A DNA stretch of 6,072 bases, from NCBI GenBank assembly GCA_003565055.1, contig PXDM01000236.1:1-6072 (forward strand), in the 5' to 3' direction. Below the pieces are notes generated by a model. The model was not told the DNA's origin. It made no database searches and saw only the letters and a program-made list of their open reading frames with translations. The stretch is from Paracoccaceae bacterium (GTDB lineage Bacteria > Pseudomonadota > Alphaproteobacteria > Rhodobacterales > Rhodobacteraceae). Below are positions 1-4,913 of this stretch, piece after piece; within the stretch, counting starts at the first letter, position 1, and every line of letters starts with the position of its first letter. Both the position numbers and the translations under genes were made by a program.

Positions 1-1029
1 CTGGCCGTCACCGGCCCGCACCAATACGAGCAGGTGCTCGATGCGGTCCATGCTGCCGTGCCCCCCGCGCCCGATCCTTTCGTCGATCTCATGCCCGCGC
101 AATCCGTGAGCCTGACGCCGCGCCATTACAGCTATCTCAAGATTTCCGAGGGCTGCAATCACAAATGCCGCTTCTGCGTCATCCCCGACATGCGCGGGCG
201 GCTGGTCTCGCGCCCCGCCCATGCTGTGCTGCGCGAGGCCGAGCGTCTGGTCGAGGCCGGGGTGAAGGAGCTGCTGGTCATCAGCCAGGACACTTCTGCC
301 TACGGGGTCGACATCAAACATGCGAGAGATCGCGGCCACCGTGCCCATATCACTGATCTCGCGCGTGATCTCGGCAGCCTCGGGACCTGGGTGCGGCTGC
401 ATTACATCTACCCCTACCCCCATGTCCGCGAGTTGATCCCGCTGATGGCCGACGGGCTGGTGCTGCCCTATCTCGACATCCCGTTCCAGCACTCGCACCC
501 CGAGACGCTCAAGCGCATGGCGCGACCTGCGGCGGGGGAAAAGACGCTGGAGCGCATCGCGGAATGGCGCGCCATCTGCCCCGAGATCACCCTGCGCTCG
601 ACCTTCATCGTCGGCTATCCCGGCGAAACCGAAGCCGAATTCCAGCATCTCTTGGACTGGCTGGACGCGGCGCAGCTCGACCGCGTGGGCTGTTTTCAGT
701 ATGAAAACGTCGCAGGCGCGCGCTCAAACGCCTTGCCCGACCATGTGCCGGGTGAGGTGAAAGCCGAGCGTTTCGCCCGCTTCATGGAACGCGCGCAGGC
801 GATTTCCGAGGCCAAGCTCGCCGCGAAACTCGGCCAGAGCCTGCAAGTCATCGTGGACGAGATCGACGCAGAGGGCATCGCCACCTGCCGCACCAAGGCC
901 GATGCGCCTGAGATTGACGGCAATCTCTTCATTGATGAGGGCACCGAGGGGCTGAGCGTCGGCGATATCGTCACGGTCACGGTCGATGAAGCGGGCGAAT
1001 ATGACCTCTGGGGGCAGATCACGCCTTAA
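1..1029 (+). CDS. rimO: Ribosomal protein S12 methylthiotransferase RimO, 3' part (N-terminus off the left edge)
   Basis: RimO is a radical-SAM enzyme that adds a methylthio group to the conserved aspartate of ribosomal protein S12, using two [4Fe-4S] clusters. The reading frame is open from base 1, giving 342 visible residues ending at TAA 1027-1029. The radical-SAM CxxxCxxC motif (CNHKCRFC) has its cysteines at visible residues 52, 56 and 59 (bases 154-177). It is preceded by the family-typical TPRHYSYLKISEG and followed by VISQDTSAYGVD, LHYIYPYPH, LPYLDIPFQH and LRSTFIVGYPGET. The last ~65 residues form a TRAM domain with DAPEIDG and a terminal EYDLWG. E. coli RimO, as I recall it, has these cysteines at 150/154/157 in ~441 residues, so about 98 residues, including the N-terminal cluster-binding domain, are missing upstream. 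The GTG at base 34 is internal and not the start. The details separate it from MiaB. No defect is seen in the visible part. Confidence 0.96.
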   Translation: MAVTGPHQYEQVLDAVHAAVPPAPDPFVDLMPAQSVSLTPRHYSYLKISEGCNHKCRFCVIPDMRGRLVSRPAHAVLREAERLVEAGVKELLVISQDTSAYGVDIKHARDRGHRAHITDLARDLGSLGTWVRLHYIYPYPHVRELIPLMADGLVLPYLDIPFQHSHPETLKRMARPAAGEKTLERIAEWRAICPEITLRSTFIVGYPGETEAEFQHLLDWLDAAQLDRVGCFQYENVAGARSNALPDHVPGEVKAERFARFMERAQAISEAKLAAKLGQSLQVIVDEIDAEGIATCRTKADAPEIDGNLFIDEGTEGLSVGDIVTVTVDEAGEYDLWGQITP

Positions 1030-1061
1030 CGCTTGCCACAGTTCCGCCTTTCCTCTGTCAC

Positions 1062-1080
1062 ATGCCCATGCTAAGGGCAT
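1062..1080 (+). other. Short inverted repeat between rimO and ndk
   Basis: ATGCCC (1062-1067) and GGGCAT (1075-1080) are perfect 6-bp arms around a 7-base loop. The hairpin lies 33 bases after the rimO stop and 46 bases before the ndk start. No T-run follows, so it is not a good intrinsic terminator. It could be a weak mRNA hairpin in a rimO-ndk transcript, part of the ndk 5' leader, or chance. I see no convincing -35/-10 pair in this 97-base gap, so it is unresolved whether ndk has its own promoter. Confidence 0.35.
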
Positions 1081-1126
1081 CGCGCTTGGGCAACCCCTGC
1101 CCCACAAGATTTCTGGAGAATATGAC

Positions 1127-1549
1127 ATGGCCACCGAGCGCACGCTCTCTATCATCAAACCCGATGCGACCAGCCGCAACCTGACCGGCAAGATCAATGC
1201 CAAATTCGAGGAAGCTGGCCTGCGCATCGTCGCACAGAAGCGCATCCATCTGACCAAGGCGCAGGCGGGCAAGTTCTACGAAGTCCATGCCGAGCGCCCC
1301 TTCTATGACGAACTGTGCGAATTCATGGCCTCTGCTCCTGTTGTGGTGCAGGTGCTCGAAGGCGACGGCGCGATTGCCAAGAACCGCGAAGTCATGGGCG
1401 CAACCAATCCCGCCGATGCGGCCCCCGGCACGATCCGCGCGGAATTCGCGCAATCCGTGGGCGAAAACTCGGTCCATGGCTCCGACGCGCCGGAAACTGC
1501 TGCACAGGAAATCGCCTATTTCTTCGCAGGTCTTGAACTCGTCGGCTGA
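1127..1549 (+). CDS. ndk: Nucleoside diphosphate kinase
   Basis: Ndk moves the gamma-phosphate of ATP onto other (d)NDPs through a phospho-histidine intermediate and so balances the cytoplasmic NTP and dNTP pools. The protein is 140 residues, the usual bacterial length, and the fold is complete. Visible marks are the N-terminal ERTLSIIKPDA strand with Lys11, the ERPFYDEL segment, GATNPADAAPGTIR, and the active-site loop NSVHGSDA with the catalytic His at residue 117, the same number as in E. coli Ndk. The ATG at 1127 is chosen because it yields this family-standard N-terminus and has a Shine-Dalgarno GGAG at 1115-1118, eight bases upstream. The frame is open further upstream to 986 inside rimO, but that extension has no family support. 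It lies 97 bases after rimO and could be co-transcribed with it. A strong terminator follows 25 bases after the stop. Confidence 0.98.
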   Translation: MATERTLSIIKPDATSRNLTGKINAKFEEAGLRIVAQKRIHLTKAQAGKFYEVHAERPFYDELCEFMASAPVVVQVLEGDGAIAKNREVMGATNPADAAPGTIRAEFAQSVGENSVHGSDAPETAAQEIAYFFAGLELVG

Positions 1550-1574
1550 GAGTACAGCCCTCGATTGAAAACCA

Positions 1575-1602
1575 CCCCGGACAGCACCTGTCCGGGGTTT
1601 TT
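1575..1602 (+). terminator. Rho-independent terminator after ndk
   Basis: A perfect 9-bp GC-rich stem, CCCCGGACA (1575-1583) with TGTCCGGGG (1589-1597), closes a 5-base loop. It is followed directly by five T residues (1598-1602). A1574 and T1598 can add one more pair. It sits 25 bases after the ndk stop and should end the ndk transcript and insulate the acyltransferase gene. Confidence 0.93.
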
Positions 1603-1630
1603 CGTGCGCGCGGGCGGTTGGTTAACACCA

Positions 1631-1658
1631 TTTACCCTGCCGTTTTTTCCTGCAAGAT
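1631..1658 (+). promoter_or_regulatory. Candidate promoter abutting the acyltransferase start
   Basis: The candidate -35 is TTTACC (1631-1636) and the candidate -10 is CAAGAT (1653-1658), with a 16-base spacer. The -10 match is modest (3 of 6). It ends seven bases before the ATG at 1666, so transcription would begin at or next to the start codon. A T-run lies in the spacer, and GTTAAC (1621-1626) lies just upstream. The position right after the ndk terminator and before a gene without a Shine-Dalgarno sequence supports a promoter here; the exact boxes are inferred. Confidence 0.4.
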
Positions 1659-1665
1659 ACGCGGC

Positions 1666-3093
1666 ATGTTCCAGACTGTTCAGCTTCCGCTTTGGTCCCT
1701 CCTGCTGATCCTTGGCTTTGCCACGGTGACCTTTGCCTCGCATTTCCTGTTTCCGTCAGTGCGCTGGTTTTTCCGGCGTCGCATGGAACGTGCCGTTGCG
1801 CGGCTGAACACCAAGCTGCAACGCCCGATCGAGCCCTTCAAGATCATGCGCAGGCAAGATCAGGTCACGCGGCTGATCTACGACCCGCAGGTGATGGAAG
1901 CCGTGCGCGCATATGCCGCCAGCGAAGGCGTGCCGCCCACGGTCGCTTTCGAGAAAGCCCGCTCCTACGCGCGCGAAATCGTGCCGGGGTTCTCCACGGC
2001 CACCTATTTCGGCTTCGCGATCAAGCTCGCGCAGAGAATCAGCCAAGGGCTCTACAAGGTGCGGATCGGCGGCGGCGATGACACGGCGCTCAAAGCCATC
2101 GACGACCGCGCGGCGGTGGTCTTCGTGATGAATCACCGCTCCAACATGGATTACGTGCTGATCACATGGCTTGCGTCGAGCCATTCCGCGCTGAGCTACG
2201 CGGTCGGCGAATGGGCGCGGGTCTGGCCGCTCAAGGCGCTGATCCGCGCGATGGGCGCCTATTTCATCCGGCGGCGCTATTCCAACGCACTCTACCGTGC
2301 GATTCTTGCGCGCTATGTGCAAATGTCGGTCCAGCAAGGCACCACGCAGGCGATCTTCCCCGAGGGCGGGCTCAGCCTCAACGGGATGGTCGGCCCGGCC
2401 AAGCGCGGGCTGCTGCATTACATCGTGCGCGGCTTCAACCCGCATGAAAGCGCGGATGTCGTCTTCGTGCCGGTCGCGCTGAATTATGACCGCATCCTCG
2501 AAGACCGCGTGCTGATCAAAGCGGGCATGAAGGGGATCCGGCGATTCCCGGTGCGCGTCCGCGTCGTGATCGGCAATGTGCTGCGCATCCTCTGGAAGAA
2601 AGCGCGCGGCACGTTCCAGCCCTTCGGCTATGCGGCGGTCTGCTACGGTGCGCCCGTCTCGCTGCGGCAGTTCCTCGAACAGCAACCTGACGCGAGCACC
2701 GAGACGCTCGCCGAGACGCTGATCGAGCGGATCCGGGCGGCGGTCCCTGTCTTGCCGGTCTCATTTGTCGCCGCAGCCCTCGTGCGGTGCGAGGGCAAAG
2801 CGCGCAGGGAAGACCTCGCCACAGCCTGCGCAGAGCTGCGCACGGAACTGATCGCGCGTCGCGCCTGGATGCATCTCGACGGCCTGGATGGGCAGGATGT
2901 CATGACCGAGGGGCTCTCCGGCTTGAGCGTGCGCGGGCTGATCCGCGAAACTGGGGATCTGATCGAGATCACCCCCGGCGAAGAAGATATCTTCAGCTTC
3001 TATGCCGCATCGGTCCTGCAACGCTGTGATGCCTCCGAAGGCATTGCGCAAAACGGTGAGACCCGGTTGCACAATCCTGACGGTCCGAAATAG
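1666..3093 (+). CDS. PlsB-like glycerol-3-phosphate acyltransferase, short form (475 aa)
   Basis: This is probably a membrane-bound acyltransferase for the first acyl transfer to glycerol 3-phosphate in phospholipid synthesis. It has a hydrophobic segment at residues ~7-28 followed by a basic stretch (FFRRRMER), fitting an N-terminal membrane anchor. The LPLAT/GPAT blocks follow in order: HRSNMD (His157, Asp162) as the HxxxxD motif, GAYFIRRRY (197-205), IFPEGGLSLNG (230-240) and VPVALNYDRILE (268-279). The C-terminal ~110 residues, ending in FSFYAASVL, resemble the C-terminal region of PlsB proteins. It is much shorter than the ~800-residue E. coli PlsB, and the EGGRSRTG motif of PlsB reads EGGLSLNG here, so the exact substrate is uncertain; a 1-acyl-glycerol-phosphate acyltransferase is the alternative. 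The ATG at 1666 is preferred over an in-frame TTG at 1618, which overlaps the promoter region. Neither has a clear Shine-Dalgarno sequence. No terminator is visible between this gene and ccr. Confidence 0.85.
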   Translation: MFQTVQLPLWSLLLILGFATVTFASHFLFPSVRWFFRRRMERAVARLNTKLQRPIEPFKIMRRQDQVTRLIYDPQVMEAVRAYAASEGVPPTVAFEKARSYAREIVPGFSTATYFGFAIKLAQRISQGLYKVRIGGGDDTALKAIDDRAAVVFVMNHRSNMDYVLITWLASSHSALSYAVGEWARVWPLKALIRAMGAYFIRRRYSNALYRAILARYVQMSVQQGTTQAIFPEGGLSLNGMVGPAKRGLLHYIVRGFNPHESADVVFVPVALNYDRILEDRVLIKAGMKGIRRFPVRVRVVIGNVLRILWKKARGTFQPFGYAAVCYGAPVSLRQFLEQQPDASTETLAETLIERIRAAVPVLPVSFVAAALVRCEGKARREDLATACAELRTELIARRAWMHLDGLDGQDVMTEGLSGLSVRGLIRETGDLIEITPGEEDIFSFYAASVLQRCDASEGIAQNGETRLHNPDGPK

Positions 3094-3131
3094 GCCTGAG
3101 ACATAAAATTACAAAAAGTGAATATTTAGGG

Positions 3132-3160
3132 TTGCATTGTTGCGCGCCCAAATTTATCCA
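3132..3160 (+). promoter_or_regulatory. Candidate promoter of ccr
   Basis: TTGCAT (3132-3137) as -35 and TATCCA (3155-3160) as -10 are 17 bases apart and lie in the only clearly AT-rich stretch of the window (about 3100-3160). The -35 is fair and the -10 matches 3 of 6 positions, including the leading TAT. Transcription from here would begin near 3167 and give a leader of roughly 76 bases before the ccr ATG. The location is well supported by base composition, but the exact boxes are inferred. Confidence 0.42.
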
Positions 3161-3196
3161 TGCTGCAAGCGCCGCATAGGATTCTGCAGCGCAGCA
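3161..3196 (+). promoter_or_regulatory. TGC/GCA-rich inverted repeats in the ccr leader, possible PhaR-type operator
   Basis: TGCTGC (3161-3166) and GCAGCA (3191-3196) are 6-base inverted repeats. Inside the right half lies CTGCAGCGCAG (3184-3194), a CTGC-N3-GCAG palindrome. PhaR, the polyhydroxybutyrate regulator of Rhodobacter and Paracoccus, is known to bind TGC/GCA-rich sites of this kind. The repeats sit at or just after the predicted transcription start, where a bound repressor could block transcription. That PhaR acts here is inference from the motif and from the shared acetoacetyl-CoA metabolism. Confidence 0.35.
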
Positions 3197-3232
3197 CATT
3201 CAACCGGGCATGACCCAGAACGCGAAACAGTT

Positions 3233-3237
3233 GGAGG
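3233..3237 (+). promoter_or_regulatory. Ribosome binding site that decides the ccr start
   Basis: GGAGG lies five bases before the ATG at 3243. An in-frame ATG at 3210 would add 11 residues but has no comparable site, and the 3243 start gives exactly the 430-residue length of the R. sphaeroides protein with its MALD N-terminus. Confidence 0.9.
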
Positions 3238-3242
3238 CGAAA

Positions 3243-4535
3243 ATGGCTCTCGATACACAAGACGGCATCGCAGCATACGATGCGCCGGAAAAAGACCTCT
3301 ATGAAATCGGGGAAATGCCCCCGCTGGGTTATGTGCCCAAGCAGATGTATGCATGGGCCATCCGCCGCGAGCGTCATGGTGAGCCGGATAAGGCGATGCA
3401 GATCGAAGTCGTCGATGTTCCGACCCTCGACAGCCACGAAGTGCTGGTTCTGGTGATGGCTGCGGGCGTCAACTATAACGGCATCTGGGCCGGTCTGGGC
3501 CAGCCGATCTCGCCTTTCGACGTGCACAAAGCGCCCTTCCATATCGCGGGCTCCGATGCGTCCGGCATCGTCTGGGCCGTGGGCGACAAGGTCAAGCGCT
3601 GGAAAGTCGGCGATGAAGTCGTGATCCATTGCAACCAGGACGATGGCGATGACGAGCATTGCAATGGCGGCGACCCCATGTATTCGCCCAGCCAGCGCAT
3701 CTGGGGCTATGAGACCCCCGATGGCTCTTTCGCGCAGTTCACCAATGTTCAGGCCCAGCAACTCATGCCGCGCCCCAAGCACCTGACCTGGGAAGAATCG
3801 GCCTGCTACACGCTCACGCTGGCCACGGCCTACCGGATGCTCTTCGGCCATGAGCCGCATGATCTGAAGCCCGGCCAGAACGTGCTGGTCTGGGGTGCTT
3901 CGGGCGGGCTTGGCTCCTATGCGATCCAGTTGGCCAATACGGCTGGCGCGAACGCGATCGGCGTGATCTCGGACGAGTCCAAGCGCCAGTTCGTGCTCGA
4001 TCAGGGTGCGAAGGGCGTGATCAACCGCAAGGATTTCAACTGCTGGGGCCAGCTGCCCACGGTCAACACGCCCGAATATAACGAATGGCTGAAAGAGGCG
4101 CGGAAATTCGGCAAGGCGATCTGGGACATCACCGGCAAGGGCGTGAATGTCGACATGGTCTTCGAGCATCCGGGCGAAGCGACCTTCCCGGTCTCGACGC
4201 TGGTGGTCAAGAAAGGCGGCATGGTCGTGATCTGCGCAGGCACCTCCGGCTTCAACTGCACCTTCGATGTGCGCTACATGTGGATGCACCAGAAACGCCT
4301 GCAGGGCAGCCATTTCGCGCATCTCAAGCAGGCTTCGGCGGCCAACCAACTGATGATCGAACGCCGCCTCGACCCCTGCATGTCCGAGGTCTTCCCCTGG
4401 GATGAAATCCCGGCCGCGCATGTGAAAATGTATCGCAACGAACACAAGCCGGGCAATATGGCCGTGCTTGTGCAGGCCCCACGCACTGGGCTGCGGACCT
4501 TCGCCGATGCGCTGGAGGCCGGACCCAAGCGCTGA
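3243..4535 (+). CDS. ccr: Crotonyl-CoA carboxylase/reductase
   Basis: Ccr carries out the NADPH-dependent reductive carboxylation of crotonyl-CoA with CO2 to (2S)-ethylmalonyl-CoA. This is the defining step of the ethylmalonyl-CoA pathway, by which many alphaproteobacteria without isocitrate lyase assimilate acetate. The protein has 430 residues, the same as the R. sphaeroides enzyme, and follows it nearly throughout from memory (YEIGEMPPLG, VLVMAAGVNYNGIWAGLG, HIAGSDASGIVWAVGDKVKRW). It belongs to the medium-chain dehydrogenase superfamily: a GroES-like catalytic domain at ~40-180, then a Rossmann domain with the nucleotide-binding loop GASGGLGSYA at 218-227. Residues likely to form the CO2 pocket, by analogy with the Kitasatospora enzyme, are Asn79 (or Asn77), Tyr156-Glu157 and His357 in GSHFA; this alignment is my inference. 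The C-terminus (QAPRTGLRTFADALEAG) is intact. The gene has its own promoter region and terminator and looks monocistronic. Ethylmalonyl-CoA mutase does not follow it. Confidence 0.98.
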   Translation: MALDTQDGIAAYDAPEKDLYEIGEMPPLGYVPKQMYAWAIRRERHGEPDKAMQIEVVDVPTLDSHEVLVLVMAAGVNYNGIWAGLGQPISPFDVHKAPFHIAGSDASGIVWAVGDKVKRWKVGDEVVIHCNQDDGDDEHCNGGDPMYSPSQRIWGYETPDGSFAQFTNVQAQQLMPRPKHLTWEESACYTLTLATAYRMLFGHEPHDLKPGQNVLVWGASGGLGSYAIQLANTAGANAIGVISDESKRQFVLDQGAKGVINRKDFNCWGQLPTVNTPEYNEWLKEARKFGKAIWDITGKGVNVDMVFEHPGEATFPVSTLVVKKGGMVVICAGTSGFNCTFDVRYMWMHQKRLQGSHFAHLKQASAANQLMIERRLDPCMSEVFPWDEIPAAHVKMYRNEHKPGNMAVLVQAPRTGLRTFADALEAGPKR

Positions 4536-4555
4536 TTTCTCGCGCGCTCAGACGC

Positions 4556-4600
4556 AGAATGCCGCCCAAGCCATCGCTTGCGCGGCATTTTAGCGTTTTT
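4556..4600 (+). terminator. Rho-independent terminator after ccr
   Basis: AATGCCGC (4558-4565) pairs with GCGGCATT (4582-4589). After one C-C mismatch, CAAGC (4567-4571) pairs with GCTTG (4576-4580) around the 4-base loop CATC. The stem runs straight into TTTT (4588-4591), and a second run of five T residues follows at 4596-4600. It starts about 20 bases after the ccr stop. Confidence 0.88.
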
Positions 4601-4605
4601 GGTAA

Positions 4606-4634
4606 ATGTCTGGAAAGCCCCGCTACGCTATAAT
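4606..4634 (+). promoter_or_regulatory. Promoter with a perfect TATAAT box upstream of the small ORF
   Basis: TATAAT at 4629-4634 matches the -10 consensus exactly, which is notable in GC-rich DNA. The best -35 at 17-base spacing is ATGTCT (4606-4611), matching 3 of 6 positions. Transcription would begin near 4641, leaving a leader of about 16 bases with a Shine-Dalgarno sequence before the ATG at 4657. It follows directly on the ccr terminator. Confidence 0.6.
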
Positions 4635-4656
4635 CGTCACATTGATGAGGATTGCG

Positions 4657-4851
4657 ATGGTGGAGCTTTGCGGCGTGACACATGATTGGCTGATAGAAGC
4701 CCTTGTGGATCTTCGCGCCTACGCGCGAAAACACGATTTGCCGGCGCTGAGCGAACAACTCGACGTGACCTTGCAGGTCGCCCAGCTCGAGACTGCGCAG
4801 GACACGCCCTGCTCTGCACATAACAGACAGGGCCATCAGTCCAGCGAGTGA
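4657..4851 (+). CDS. Small hypothetical protein (64 aa), likely helical
   Basis: I do not recognise this protein. The ATG at 4657 is chosen because GAGG (4647-4650) lies six bases upstream and a consensus -10 box lies 22 bases upstream; in-frame ATGs at 4606 and 4645 overlap the promoter or the ribosome binding site. Residues ~8-24 (THDWLIEALVDLRAYARK) and ~28-45 (LPALSEQLDVTLQVAQLE) have heptad-like spacing of hydrophobic residues and look like a two-helix hairpin. The last ~18 residues are polar and probably disordered. There is no signal peptide, membrane segment or metal-binding cysteine pattern (the two Cys, at 5 and 52, are isolated). From memory, similar small helical hypothetical proteins occur in Rhodobacterales, but I cannot name a family. 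A helicase gene begins 62 bases later. Coding status rests on the promoter, the ribosome binding site and the patterned sequence. Confidence 0.65.
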   Translation: MVELCGVTHDWLIEALVDLRAYARKHDLPALSEQLDVTLQVAQLETAQDTPCSAHNRQGHQSSE

Positions 4852-4878
4852 TTTGGCAGCTTTTCCACATCAGCCCCC

Positions 4879-4907
4879 TGCCCATTGCGCCGGGCTTGGG
4901 ATAGACT
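4879..4907 (+). promoter_or_regulatory. Candidate promoter abutting the helicase start
   Basis: TAGACT (4902-4907) matches the -10 consensus at 4 of 6 positions, with TGCCCA (4879-4884) as a weak -35 at 17-base spacing. Only six bases separate the -10 from the ATG at 4914, so transcription would begin at the start codon. There is no proper Shine-Dalgarno sequence; GGGA at 4898-4901 is too far upstream. Confidence 0.42.
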
Positions 4908-4913
4908 GCGCGA

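Noticed and set aside
724..1477. Open frames on the - strand across rimO and ndk
   Set aside because: They cover two well-identified genes and show no family features.
1756..2685. A 309-codon open frame on the - strand opposite the acyltransferase
   Set aside because: Lies wholly inside the acyltransferase gene, has a shadow-like composition and no recognisable motif or ribosome binding site.
3210..3242. Earlier in-frame ATG for ccr
   Set aside because: It lacks a Shine-Dalgarno sequence and would add 11 residues absent from the known enzyme; the ATG at 3243 has GGAGG at good spacing.
3126..4445. A 439-codon open frame on the - strand opposite ccr
   Set aside because: It mirrors the well-supported ccr gene. 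Its translation is rich in His, Arg, Ala and Asp with no recognisable domain, as expected from the reverse complement of GC-rich coding DNA.
4861..4869. TTTTCCACA, a one-mismatch DnaA box
   Set aside because: It is a single site without a cluster of boxes or an AT-rich unwinding region, so it is likely chance; it is not evidence for an origin.
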